Assembly (NCBI RefSeq): GCF_018207095.1 | Contig: NZ_QOCZ01000096.1 | Coordinates: forward strand, 1-42,518 | Direction of reading: 5' to 3' | Length of the DNA: 42,518 nt | From: Nocardiopsis sp. MG754419 | Lineage (GTDB): Bacteria > Actinomycetota > Actinomycetes > Streptosporangiales > Streptosporangiaceae | In this document: one piece after another, positions 8,287 to 16,578 of the stretch | How positions within the stretch are numbered: position 1 is the stretch's first letter | Layout: each line of letters opens with the position of its first letter | Translations under genes and position numbers: made by a program | Notes under the pieces: generated by a model | What the model saw: the letters and a program-made list of their open reading frames with translations, nothing else | Databases searched by the model: none | Told to the model about the DNA's origin: nothing

Positions 8287-9246
8287 ATGACTTCCTCTCC
8301 TCAGAACGCCGCCTCCCGACGCGGCCTGCCCCTGGCCGCGGTCACCGTCGGCACCGCGACCCTCCTGAGCCTGTCCGGGGTGGCCCATGCCGACCCGGAC
8401 GACCTGGACATCGACGAGCTGACCGCGCGGGCCGACGAGCTCGAGGAGACCTACGACGGCGAACTGCTCCAGTTCACCGAGATCAAGGACCGGGTGGACG
8501 AGGCCGAAGAGGTTCTCGTGGACCTGGAGGAGCGCCTGGAGAGCTCCCGCACGGGGGTGTCCGGCATCGCCGCGGCGCGGTACAAGAGCGACGGGTTCGA
8601 CCCGGCGTTGCAGATCGTGTTCTCCAGCGAACCGGAGGACATGTTCGCGGACGCCGCGACCGTGACCTACCTGGGGGACAGCCAGGCCGAACAGATCAGC
8701 GACCTCATCGATCTGCGCGACGAACAGGCCGAGGTCACCGAGGAGCTCCAGGGAGAGCTGTCGGAGGCCTCCGACCTCATCGACACCCTGGAGGAGCAGC
8801 GCGAGGAGGTCGCGGACCGCATCGCCGAGTACGAGGAGGAGCAGGTCCCCGAGACCCCCGGCGACGGCAGCATCCCCGAGAGCGCGCAGGGCGGCGGTTG
8901 GGACCAGACCCAGCCGCGGATGGCGGCCATCCGCGACGAGATCATCATGGAGTTCGGCGCGCCCTTCCCCGTGGGTTGCTGGCGCCCCAGCGCCGACGAC
9001 CACGGTGACGGCCGGGCCTGCGACTTCATGATGAGCGCCAACGGCGGGGCCCCCACGGAGGCCAACCGCCAGCTCGGCACGCAGATCGCCGACTACGGCA
9101 TCGCCAACGCCGACCGGCTGGGCATCAAGTACATCATCTGGGAACAGCAGATCTGGCAGTCCACCTCACGCCAGTGGACGTACATGAACGACCGTGGTGA
9201 CCTGACGCAGAACCACTACGACCACGTGCACGTCAGCTCCTACTGA
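8287..9246 (+). CDS. Secreted coiled-coil protein with LAS-type peptidase-like C-terminal domain
   Basis: 319-residue exported protein. Residues 1-36 form a Sec signal peptide (Arg-containing n-region, hydrophobic core, cleavage likely after AHA). Residues about 38-190 are strongly acidic and heptad-like, as in RipA- or FtsX-interacting wall hydrolases. After a short linker the last 115 residues resemble the ARB_07466-like C-terminal domain: an HGDGRACDFM segment and a terminal DHVHVS, which together look like the HxxGxAxD and HxH zinc ligands of LAS (VanY/D-Ala-D-Ala) peptidases. A role in peptidoglycan hydrolysis is inferred. Start ATG 8287; the stop is followed by a hairpin. Confidence 0.8.
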   Translation: MTSSPQNAASRRGLPLAAVTVGTATLLSLSGVAHADPDDLDIDELTARADELEETYDGELLQFTEIKDRVDEAEEVLVDLEERLESSRTGVSGIAAARYKSDGFDPALQIVFSSEPEDMFADAATVTYLGDSQAEQISDLIDLRDEQAEVTEELQGELSEASDLIDTLEEQREEVADRIAEYEEEQVPETPGDGSIPESAQGGGWDQTQPRMAAIRDEIIMEFGAPFPVGCWRPSADDHGDGRACDFMMSANGGAPTEANRQLGTQIADYGIANADRLGIKYIIWEQQIWQSTSRQWTYMNDRGDLTQNHYDHVHVSSY

Positions 9247-9269
9247 TCCTCGTGCTCACCGTCGCCCCC

Positions 9270-9290
9270 CGGCGGCCCTGACCGCCGCCG
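9270..9290. terminator. Bidirectional hairpin between convergent genes
   Basis: CGGCGGC/GCCGCCG 7-bp stem with a 7-base loop, placed in the 45-base gap between the stop of the LAS-like gene and the stop of the minus-strand MFS gene. It could serve both. Confidence 0.55.
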
Positions 9291-9291
9291 T

Positions 9292-10539
9292 TCACCGGGC
9301 GCGGCGCAGCGCCAGGGGGACGACGGCCACCAGGGCCACGGCGACCACGGCGAACGCCGGACCGTAGCCCAGCAGTTGGATGACCAGTCCCAACCCCACC
9401 GCGCCCGCTCCGGTGCCGGCGTCGTAGCCGATGTTCCACACGGCGCTGGCCCGGCCGTGACCGGTGGGGCCGGCCCGATCCAGCATCAGGGTGACGGTCT
9501 CGTTCTGCACGGCGCCGAAGCCCAGCCCGAACAGGGCGGCTCCGCACAGCACCAGCGCGGCCGTGGCCGGCCCCGGGGCGGCGTCGCCGAGACCCCACAG
9601 ACCCGCGGTGATGAGGCCCATCCCCACAGCCCCCACCGTGGCCCCGGGGAGCAGGAGCATCGTGCGCCCGTAGCGGTCGAACATCACCCCGGCGGTCCAA
9701 CGCCCGACCACCACCATCAGCGCGTACGCGGCCAGGAGCGCGCCGACCAACCAGGCCGCCCGTTCCAGGGGGATGGCGAGGAACGTGACGATCGCGCTCG
9801 CCCCGGAGGACAGCGCCAGCATGAGGATCAGAGGAGTGGCCAGGGCCACCCACAGGTGCGGTCCACGCAGGGCGGGCGTCGACGCGGTCGTGGTGTCGCC
9901 CGCGTTCCTCAGCGCGGCCCGGTTCCGGCCGCCGTCGGCGAACAGGATCCCCGAAGCCAACGCCGCCGCGACCACACCGCAGATCCCGGTGATCCAGAAC
10001 GCCGTGTCGAAACCGAACCGCAGGGCCAGCGCCACACCACCCGGCAGGATGACGATCTGTGGGAGCCCCACGGCCAGCCCGTAGTAGCCGGTGGCACGAC
10101 CCACCTGTGCGCGGTTCACGAGCCGGGCGGCCAGGGCGGTCCCGGCGACGGTGACCATACCGAACCCGATCCCGCGCACCGCGGAGATCGCGATGAGCGG
10201 GCCGAGGTCGCTGGTGAGCGCGAACAGCGGGGTGGGCAGGCCCATGATGAGCGCACCGACCGGGAAGGTCCACTGGTAACCGGCGGCTCTGTCCAGCAGC
10301 CAGGGCATGCCCAGCTGGGTGAGGACCGTCGTGAGCATGAAGGCGGCCGTGGTGGCACCCGCCCCGAACGCGCCGGCGCCCCCACGGGTGGCCCAGAGGG
10401 GGACGAGCGGCAGGACCGCGGCGAAACCGCAGAGGCCCACCGCCGTGGCCATGATGAGCAGGGCGAACCCACGCCCCTTCAACCCCGGGATGTCGGTGGG
10501 GGTGGAGGCGGTCCCGGAGGAGGCGATGGATCGGGTCAT
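9292..10539 (-). CDS. MFS transporter
   Basis: Major facilitator superfamily permease of 415 residues with about 12 hydrophobic segments, a polar central loop between the two halves (around NRAALRNAGDTTTASTPAL) and glycine-rich helices. A motif-A-like element appears in the second half as GRWTAGVMFDRYGR. I moved the start from 10620 to the ATG at 10537-10539, directly preceded by AAAGGAGGG, a near-perfect ribosome-binding site. It is the last gene of a minus-strand series after a CPBP protease and a hydrolase; the gap of 91 bases permits co-transcription. Substrate unknown; the closest general resemblance is to small-molecule efflux or nitrate/sugar-type MFS, which I cannot separate. Confidence 0.8.
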   Translation of the reverse strand: MTRSIASSGTASTPTDIPGLKGRGFALLIMATAVGLCGFAAVLPLVPLWATRGGAGAFGAGATTAAFMLTTVLTQLGMPWLLDRAAGYQWTFPVGALIMGLPTPLFALTSDLGPLIAISAVRGIGFGMVTVAGTALAARLVNRAQVGRATGYYGLAVGLPQIVILPGGVALALRFGFDTAFWITGICGVVAAALASGILFADGGRNRAALRNAGDTTTASTPALRGPHLWVALATPLILMLALSSGASAIVTFLAIPLERAAWLVGALLAAYALMVVVGRWTAGVMFDRYGRTMLLLPGATVGAVGMGLITAGLWGLGDAAPGPATAALVLCGAALFGLGFGAVQNETVTLMLDRAGPTGHGRASAVWNIGYDAGTGAGAVGLGLVIQLLGYGPAFAVVAVALVAVVPLALRRAR

Positions 10540-10630
10540 CCCTCCTTTGTACCGGCGCCGACACCCACTGTCGACGTGGGTCTTCCCGCCTCGGAGCGCA
10601 CCCGTCGGGACCGCGATCACCCGGCCGCGT

Positions 10631-11440
10631 TCACGCCTCTTCGGTGACGGTCAGACGTTCGTCGAGCCACTCGCGCAACCGGGCCACCAGGTCCGCGCCG
10701 ACCGCGCGTTCGGCGTGCCCCATGCCGGGGATGACCCACAGGTCCTTGGGCCGTCGGGCGGCGTCGTAGATGGCGGTGGCGTGCGCGACGGGGAAGTAGC
10801 CGTCGGAGTCACCGTGCACCACCAACAGCGGCACGGGGGCCACCGAACCGGCGATCTCACGGGGCTCGGCCGGGGTGGGGTTCCAGCGCTGGTCGGTGAC
10901 ACGAACCTTGCGGAACCGTCGCAGGAAGGCACGGCCCACGCTGCGGCGGATGCACAGGTTCAGGACGCGCATGGCCCGGGTGCCCCGGTAGTACCAGCGG
11001 CTGGGGCTGCTGATGGCCACCACGGCGTCGGTACCGCCGAAGATGGCGGCGTGCCGGATGGCCACGGCGGCGCCCATCGAGAAGCCCACGGCGGCGATAC
11101 GGCCGTAGCCGAGGTCGCGCAGGTGACCCACCACGGCTTCGAGGTCGTGGATCTCGGCGTTGCCGACCGTGCTGTGGCCGCCGGAGCCGTGGTGCCCGCG
11201 GAAGTCGAAGGTCATGACGTCGCCGACGGACATCAGTCCCTCGGCGATGGCCCGGGTGTGCGGACTTCGATAGGTACCGGTGAACCCGTTGGCCAGGATC
11301 ACCGCGGTGGTCCGGCGATCGGCGGCGCGCAACAGGACCGCGTCGATGCCCACCCCGTCCGAGGTGGTGAGACGGTAGCGGTGCTCACGGGGTTGCGCGA
11401 TGGAGTGGTCGATGGCGTCGGACACCACTCCATCGTGCAC
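10631..11440 (-). CDS. Alpha/beta hydrolase
   Basis: 269-residue cytoplasmic alpha/beta-hydrolase-fold protein. The oxyanion segment NGFTGTYRSP, nucleophile elbow GFSMG (Ser121), the acid in VVHGDSD (Asp211 or Asp213) and His242 in GMGHAE complete a plausible triad. The FDFRGHHGSGG segment is typical of the 'alpha/beta fold hydrolase' group with dipeptidyl-peptidase- or esterase-like members. It starts with GTG only 2 bases after the stop of the upstream CPBP gene, so the two are almost certainly co-transcribed. No signal peptide. Substrate not predictable. Confidence 0.85.
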   Translation of the reverse strand: MHDGVVSDAIDHSIAQPREHRYRLTTSDGVGIDAVLLRAADRRTTAVILANGFTGTYRSPHTRAIAEGLMSVGDVMTFDFRGHHGSGGHSTVGNAEIHDLEAVVGHLRDLGYGRIAAVGFSMGAAVAIRHAAIFGGTDAVVAISSPSRWYYRGTRAMRVLNLCIRRSVGRAFLRRFRKVRVTDQRWNPTPAEPREIAGSVAPVPLLVVHGDSDGYFPVAHATAIYDAARRPKDLWVIPGMGHAERAVGADLVARLREWLDERLTVTEEA

Positions 11441-11442
11441 GA

Positions 11443-13209
11443 TCAGTCCCGGTGGCGGGTACCCCGCCCCGGTGTGTCGTCGCCGGGGCCGTAGGGATGA
11501 TCACGAGGATCGAACCCGGGGTAGGGACGTTCGTCCGGCTCGCGACCATGGTCCGGGTAGGAAGGCGGATCGCCGTAGAGGAAGTCGCCCGGGGCGTGCC
11601 GCGGCTGCGCGGGCGGCTCCTGGGAGAACAGGTCACCGCCGGCACTGCCGTAAGGACCCGGGTGCCGAGGATCACCACCCTGCCCGTACGTGGGGTCGTG
11701 CGGTCCGGGCCACGTCGACGGGCCGGGTGCTCCGAAGGGCGGGGTCCCCTGGGGAGGGCCGGACGGCGGCCCGGAAGGCGGGGTGCCGAAGGGCGGCCCC
11801 TGGGGGCGCCCCGGCGGTGGACCCTGGGGTGGTGCGACGTGCGGGGGGTGCGGATACGGCCCACCGGGGGGTGCGCCCTGGAGCGGGCCCTGGGGCGGGG
11901 CACCGTGGGACGGTCCCGGATACGCACCCGCGGCAGGCGGACCCTGAGGCGGCGCGGTGTGCGACGGCCCCTGATACGGGCCCCCGGCAGGCGGGCCCTG
12001 CGGTGGGGTGCCGCGCGGCGGACCCTGACGCGGATCCCCGGGCGGCGGTCCCTGACGCGGGCCACCGGCGGGCGGACCCTGGAAAGGGTCCCCGGCAGGC
12101 GGGCCCTGCGGACCGGGCCACGCCGACGGACTCGGTCCGCCGAAGGGCGGTGTGCCCGAAGAAGGAGCGGACGGTGGCTCCTGGGAGGGCATGGCCCGTG
12201 TGGCGTCCGCGGGGCCGGGGGCGGCCTCCACCGAGGCGAACTCGCCGGTGCCCTCCTCCTCGTACTCGTCGTCGTCGTAGTAGTCGTCCTCGTCGTCGTA
12301 GCGGTCGTAGTCGTCGTAGCCGTCGTCACCGTCGCGGTCGTCGTACTCCTCGGCCTTGGCCAGCTCCGCGGCCGGTGGGAAGACGATCGAACGCAGGTTG
12401 AGGGCCACGTGCACGATGATCGGCACGACGAGGCTGCCCGTGCCCAGGTACAGAACGGTGAACAGGGTGCCGGAGAAGCCGGCGCTGAGCAGCCCCCACC
12501 AACCCTGGTAGACGTGGGCGACGGAGAACAGCACCACAGAGAGCACCGCGGCGATCCACAGCGGCACGTCCATGCTCGCGACCAGCACGATGAACAGGCC
12601 GCGGTAGAGCAGTTCGCCGAACACGCCGCCGGTGACCGCCATACCGGCCGCGAAGGCGCGTTCCTTGCGCGTGCGCGGCAGCAACAGGTGCTGGCGGTGA
12701 CCGGGTTCGGGCAGCGTCATGGGCGCGGCGGGGCCACGGCGTCCGCGGTGACCGCGACGCCCCCGGCCCCCACTCGACTCGGTGCCGGCGTCGTCGTCCT
12801 TCCTCCCACGCTTGGACCCGACCCCCGGAAGCTTCGCCAGGGCGGGGTACCGGTCCGCGGTGGGCCTGCCGTTGACCAACAGCCAGAAGGCGGTGAGCGC
12901 CACCAGTCCGCCGAGGGCACCGCCCACCACCGGCCCCCAGGCGTCCGGGAACCGCAGTCCCAGGTCGACCGGGTGCAGTTCGGGCGAGGTGAGCACGACC
13001 GCCAACACGAGCAGGCCCCACAGGAGGTGGACGGCCATCGTGACGGCGTACAGCAGCTCCAGGGCACGCCCGTCACCCTCGCGGCGGGACAGCCACGCGA
13101 AGGCGCGTCGCCCGAGGAAGGGCTCACCGAACGCCGCGAAGAACAACAGCAGGATCGTCAGCAGCGTCCCGATGAGACTGAACTGGGGAAGAATCTCCGA
13201 CCAAGGCAC
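11443..13209 (-). CDS. CPBP-family intramembrane protease homologue with long Pro/Gly-rich tail
   Basis: 588-residue protein. Hydrophobic segments lie at about 11-30, 55-75, 92-113 and 185-275, followed by an acidic run (289-320) and a Pro/Gly/Gln-rich tail of about 270 residues. The CPBP (CAAX protease/bacteriocin-processing) motifs are recognisable: motif 1 reads GELLYR at 198-203 instead of EExxxR, motif 2 is FSVAH with His232, motif 3 is HVALN with His267 and Asn271. The first glutamate, catalytic in Rce1-type enzymes, is Gly198 (codon GGC), so activity is uncertain. The tail repeats short QGPP units and duplicates a 15-residue motif at 353-367 and 489-503. The GTG at 13209 is preferred because it sits just before the first membrane segment; a start at 13326 is less likely. 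Confidence 0.8.
   Translation of the reverse strand: MPWSEILPQFSLIGTLLTILLLFFAAFGEPFLGRRAFAWLSRREGDGRALELLYAVTMAVHLLWGLLVLAVVLTSPELHPVDLGLRFPDAWGPVVGGALGGLVALTAFWLLVNGRPTADRYPALAKLPGVGSKRGRKDDDAGTESSGGRGRRGHRGRRGPAAPMTLPEPGHRQHLLLPRTRKERAFAAGMAVTGGVFGELLYRGLFIVLVASMDVPLWIAAVLSVVLFSVAHVYQGWWGLLSAGFSGTLFTVLYLGTGSLVVPIIVHVALNLRSIVFPPAAELAKAEEYDDRDGDDGYDDYDRYDDEDDYYDDDEYEEEGTGEFASVEAAPGPADATRAMPSQEPPSAPSSGTPPFGGPSPSAWPGPQGPPAGDPFQGPPAGGPRQGPPPGDPRQGPPRGTPPQGPPAGGPYQGPSHTAPPQGPPAAGAYPGPSHGAPPQGPLQGAPPGGPYPHPPHVAPPQGPPPGRPQGPPFGTPPSGPPSGPPQGTPPFGAPGPSTWPGPHDPTYGQGGDPRHPGPYGSAGGDLFSQEPPAQPRHAPGDFLYGDPPSYPDHGREPDERPYPGFDPRDHPYGPGDDTPGRGTRHRD
11701..12153 (-). repeat. Degenerate Pro/Gly-coding tandem repeat
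   Basis: Encodes the proline-rich tail of the CPBP-family protein. Units of roughly 10-13 residues built on QGPPAGGP, QGPPPGDP, QGPPRGTP and similar variants recur about eight times. The array is bracketed by two copies of a 15-residue motif, TPPFGGPSPSAWPGP and TPPFGAPGPSTWPGP (12 of 15 identical). Such arrays can vary in unit number between strains by slippage or recombination. Confidence 0.75.
12250..12345 (-). repeat. GTC/GTA-rich low-complexity tract (Asp/Tyr/Glu run)
   Basis: Near-trinucleotide repetition on the plus strand (TCGTCGTCGTAGTAG and similar) encodes a 32-residue run of Asp, Tyr and Glu at residues 289-320 of the CPBP-family protein. It forms an acidic hinge between the membrane domain and the proline-rich tail. 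Confidence 0.75.
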
Positions 13210-13392
13210 GGGGGACAGCCTAGAAGAACAACTCGGGTCATAGGGCCCCGAATCCTGACCCTGGGGATATCGACTGCGTGACCTCTTGTGATCACGGCCA
13301 CGAACAGCGACCGTAGAAAGTGTCACAGGTCACACCCATGGTGATGGTCCTGGAGGCCACCACCCGGACGCCCGAAGGGCTGGGAAGCAGGG

Positions 13393-15564
13393 ATGGCAGA
13401 GCGAACCGTAGCCGTACCCAGGGCCGACAGGCCCCAGAACATCCGCAACGTCGCACTGGTCGGACCGACCGGAGCGGGCAAGACGACTCTGGTCGAGGCA
13501 CTGCTCCACGCCTCGGGTGAGATCCGACGCCTCGGAAACGTGGAAGAGGGCACCACCGTCAGCGACCACGACGAGGTCGAGGTCCGCCGGCACCGTTCCG
13601 TGAACCTCACCGTGAACCCGGTGATGGTGGACGGGGTGAAGGTGAACCTGCTGGACACCCCGGGGTACGCCGACTTCATCGGGCCCATGCGCGCCGGCCT
13701 GCGCGGCGCCGACGCCGCCCTCTTCGTGGTCTCCGCCCTGGACGGGGTGGACGGGCGCACCCGACTGCTGTGGGAGGAGTGCGCGGCCGTGGGCATGCCG
13801 CGCGCGGTGGCGGTCACCAAGATCGACCACCCGCGGGCCGACTTCGACGAGGTGGTCGCCCGGTGCCAGGAGACCTTCGGGTCGGGGGTGCACGCCGCCT
13901 ACGTCCCGGCCTTCGAGGGAACGGGCGACCAACGCGCGCTCGTGGGCCTGTGGGGACTGGTCTCCGAGCGCTACTACGACTACTCCGACGGGGGCGGGGC
14001 CGACTCCGCCCCCGCCGCGCGTTCGGTGCCCGACCGACTCCGCGAGGTCGCGGGGTCGCTCCGCGCGACCCTGGTCGAGGAGGTCATCACCGAGAGCGAG
14101 GACGAAGCGCTCATGGAGCGCTACATGGAGGGCGGCGCGCTCGACCCGGACCTGCTCATCGCGGACCTGAAGCTGGCGGTGGCGGCGGGCGGTCTCCACC
14201 CGGTGCTGGCGCTGTCCCCGACCCGGGGCGTGGGGGTCCGCGAACTCCTGCGCGAACTCCCGTTGTCCTGCCCCGACCCGACCCGGCGTCCGTTCCCCGC
14301 CGTGGTCCGGCCCGACGGCCGCCCCATCGAGGGGCTGTCCTGCGACCCGGACGGCCCTCTGGTGGCCGAGGTGCTGAGCACGACCAGCGACCCCTACGTG
14401 GGCCGGGTGAGCCTGGTGCGCGTGTTCTCGGGCACCCTCACCCCGGACTCCGAGGTGCACCTGCACGGCCACGGGGTCGTCTCCGGCCTGGGCGCGTCGG
14501 ACGTACTGGACCGCACCGGCGAGGAGGAGAGGGTCGGCTCGTTGTCGGTGCCGCTGGGACGCGAGGCACGACCGGTGGGCGAGGTGATCGCCGGTGACCT
14601 GTGCATGGTGTCCAAACTGCCCGCCGCCCGCACCGGGGACACCCTCTCCGCGCCGGATCGACCCCTGCGGGTGGCGCCGTGGGCCTTCCCCGAGCCGACG
14701 ATGCCGGTGGCGCTCGCCGCCGCGTCCGCCTCCGACGAGGACAAGCTGTCGCAGGCGGTGGCCCGTCTGGTCGCCGAGGATCCGTCGCTGCGGGTCGAGG
14801 TCAACCCCGAGACCCATCAGATGGTGTTGTGGTGCCTGGGCGAGGCGCACCTGGACGCCGCCCTGGATCGTCTGGAGCACCGGTACGGGGTACGGGTGAC
14901 CACCGGCGACATCCGCATCCCGCTCCGGGAGACCTTCACGGTGCCGGCCCAGGGCACGGGCCGCAACGTCAAGCAGAGCGGCGGCCATGGAGAGTTCGGG
15001 GTGTGCCGGATCCGGGTGGAACCGTTGGAGTCCGGGGCGGGCCTGGAGTTCGTCGACCGGATCGTGGGCGGTGTGGTGCCCCGCCAGTTCATTCCGTCCG
15101 TGGAGAAGGGCGTGCGCGCCCAGATGGCGGACGGTGTGGACGACGGGTATCCGCTCGTGGATCTCCGGGTGACCCTGTACGACGGCAAGGCGCACTCGGT
15201 GGACTCCTCCGACATGGCCTTCCAGAAGGCCGGACGCCTCGCCCTGCGCGACGCCGCCGCCTCCTGTGAGCGGGCCGTGCTGGAGCCGGTGGACAGCGTC
15301 ACGGTGGAGGTCGACGAGGCCGACCTGGGCGCGGTGCTGAGCGACCTGTCCGCGCGGCGCGGCCGGGTGGTGGGCACCGAGGCCGCCAACGGCGGCCGGG
15401 TCGTCGTCAGGGCGGAGGTCCCGGAGCTGGAGATCGCGCGCTACGCCGTCGACCTGCGGTCGGTCTCCCACGGCACGGGGCTGTTCACCCGCGACTACCT
15501 GCGGCACGAGCGGCTGCCCGAGCACGTGGAGCACCGCATGGCCCGAGCCCGCGACGGGGACTGA
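13393..15564 (+). CDS. fusA2: Elongation factor G-like protein EF-G2
   Basis: 723-residue translational GTPase paralogue of the EF-G2/FusA2 type known in mycobacteria and streptomycetes, distinct from the canonical EF-G of the str operon. GTPase motifs: G1 GPTGAGKTT (24-32), G3 DTPG (87-90) and G4 TKID (141-144, in place of NKxD). The canonical GHVDAGKTT is changed to GPTGAGKTT. Domains II-V follow, including the domain IV/V signatures PETHQMVLWCLGEAHLD and KQSGGHGEFGVC. No rps or tuf genes are nearby. Family members have weak or no translocase activity, and their cellular role is not settled. Start ATG 13393 with GGAAGCAGGG upstream. A hairpin follows the stop. Confidence 0.9.
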   Translation: MAERTVAVPRADRPQNIRNVALVGPTGAGKTTLVEALLHASGEIRRLGNVEEGTTVSDHDEVEVRRHRSVNLTVNPVMVDGVKVNLLDTPGYADFIGPMRAGLRGADAALFVVSALDGVDGRTRLLWEECAAVGMPRAVAVTKIDHPRADFDEVVARCQETFGSGVHAAYVPAFEGTGDQRALVGLWGLVSERYYDYSDGGGADSAPAARSVPDRLREVAGSLRATLVEEVITESEDEALMERYMEGGALDPDLLIADLKLAVAAGGLHPVLALSPTRGVGVRELLRELPLSCPDPTRRPFPAVVRPDGRPIEGLSCDPDGPLVAEVLSTTSDPYVGRVSLVRVFSGTLTPDSEVHLHGHGVVSGLGASDVLDRTGEEERVGSLSVPLGREARPVGEVIAGDLCMVSKLPAARTGDTLSAPDRPLRVAPWAFPEPTMPVALAAASASDEDKLSQAVARLVAEDPSLRVEVNPETHQMVLWCLGEAHLDAALDRLEHRYGVRVTTGDIRIPLRETFTVPAQGTGRNVKQSGGHGEFGVCRIRVEPLESGAGLEFVDRIVGGVVPRQFIPSVEKGVRAQMADGVDDGYPLVDLRVTLYDGKAHSVDSSDMAFQKAGRLALRDAAASCERAVLEPVDSVTVEVDEADLGAVLSDLSARRGRVVGTEAANGGRVVVRAEVPELEIARYAVDLRSVSHGTGLFTRDYLRHERLPEHVEHRMARARDGD

Positions 15565-15571
15565 CGGGGTC

Positions 15572-15600
15572 CGTGGCGGGCCGTGCTCGGGCCCGCCGCG
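15572..15600 (+). terminator. Terminator after fusA2
   Basis: GGCGGGCC/GGCCCGCC stem (8 perfect pairs, extended outward with one wobble pair to 11) around a 7-base loop, starting 8 bases after the fusA2 stop. Confidence 0.65.
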
Positions 15601-15735
15601 GGCGCCGTCCGGGCGGGGCACCGTGGTCGGAGGGCGTGCGGCCGGACCGGTCGGACGAGGGGGGTCGCCGGATGGTGTCACCGACCGCGCGCCGGGAGGT
15701 TCCGGCCGGACTGGCGCCCTCGGAGTGACACGGCG

Positions 15736-15765
15736 GCCTCCGGGGGCTCCGTCCCCGGCGGAGGC
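15736..15765 (-). terminator. Terminator after the M48 protease gene
   Basis: GCCTCCG/CGGAGGC stem continued by GGGG/CCCC with a 2-base bulge, loop CTCCGT. It lies 10 bases downstream of the minus-strand M48 gene and faces the fusA2 terminator in a convergent gap. Confidence 0.6.
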
Positions 15766-15774
15766 GCGCCCGCC

Positions 15775-16572
15775 TCACAGCACGCGGCCGGGGCGCGTCC
15801 GGTCGGCCAGGGCGGCGAACCGGAACGTGTTCACCGGGTGGCTGGAGAGCAGGTTGACCAACAGCACGAAGAACCCGGTGTCGGTGTGGGCCCGCCGGGC
15901 GATGTCGTCGAAGTCCACGTCGCGGTAGAGGTACTTGCCCGCCGCCAGGACCCGTAGGCCCGGCACGCCCTCGGGGCAGTACTCGTAGGCGTGGTTGTCG
16001 GCGGTGTACTCCTGGGCGCGCCCCAGAGTGCTGCCCACACCGGGGATGATGTTGGCGACCGACACCCCGAACTGTCGCCAGAACGAGGTGTGTCCGGCCG
16101 CGATGTGCCCGACCTCGTGGCCGATGACGAAGCGCAGGGCGTCCGGGTCACGGGCGCCCACCTCGAAGAGGTCGCTGTTGACGGCGACGTAGCGGCGGAA
16201 CCCGTGGCCCGACGCGAACGCGTTGACCACGCCGTTGCCGAGCACCACGTAGGCGTCGGGGACCTGACGCATCCCGAACCGCGCGGCGGCCTCGACCACC
16301 ATCCGGTGCGCCTCGGGGAACTGGTCCTCCGTGATGCGCACCCCGTTGACCCGCTGACGGGCGTACAACTGGCCGCGCACGAAGTAGACCAGCACGGGGA
16401 TGCTCAACAGCAGCAGGGGCTCATTGGGGTCCCCCGACAGGGCGCGGCTCACGGCCCCCGCGATGGTGAACAGCGTCACCAGGACACATCCGATGAGAAT
16501 GGACGTCTCCCGGTGATGCCGCAGGGACCGGCGCACACGGGGGTCACCCCATCGCCACGGGACGACCCCCAC
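15775..16572 (-). CDS. M48-family metalloprotease (HtpX-like), membrane-anchored
   Basis: 265-residue zinc protease. Two hydrophobic segments at about 24-44 and 50-68 anchor it, and the catalytic domain carries HEVGH at 152-156 and the third ligand Glu188 in EYTADNHA, both diagnostic of family M48. HtpX-type enzymes degrade or process damaged membrane proteins. It begins with GTG 6 bases after the stop of the M20-family gene, so the two form an operon. No good ribosome-binding site is visible before this GTG, which suggests translational coupling. The substrate is unknown. Confidence 0.88.
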   Translation of the reverse strand: MGVVPWRWGDPRVRRSLRHHRETSILIGCVLVTLFTIAGAVSRALSGDPNEPLLLLSIPVLVYFVRGQLYARQRVNGVRITEDQFPEAHRMVVEAAARFGMRQVPDAYVVLGNGVVNAFASGHGFRRYVAVNSDLFEVGARDPDALRFVIGHEVGHIAAGHTSFWRQFGVSVANIIPGVGSTLGRAQEYTADNHAYEYCPEGVPGLRVLAAGKYLYRDVDFDDIARRAHTDTGFFVLLVNLLSSHPVNTFRFAALADRTRPGRVL

Positions 16573-16578
16573 GCGCGG

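Noticed and set aside
9376-10647. 423-codon plus-strand open frame
   Set aside because: Antisense to the MFS gene; very Arg/Gly/His-rich and without domains.
13318-13336. CRP-like site GTGTCACAGGTCACAC before fusA2
   Set aside because: The half-sites are in the wrong arrangement for TGTGA-N6-TCACA, and the palindrome is poor.
13330-15681. 783-codon minus-strand open frame
   Set aside because: Antisense to fusA2, whose protein has all GTPase motifs; the frame has the His/Gln/Arg-rich composition typical of shadows in G+C-rich DNA.
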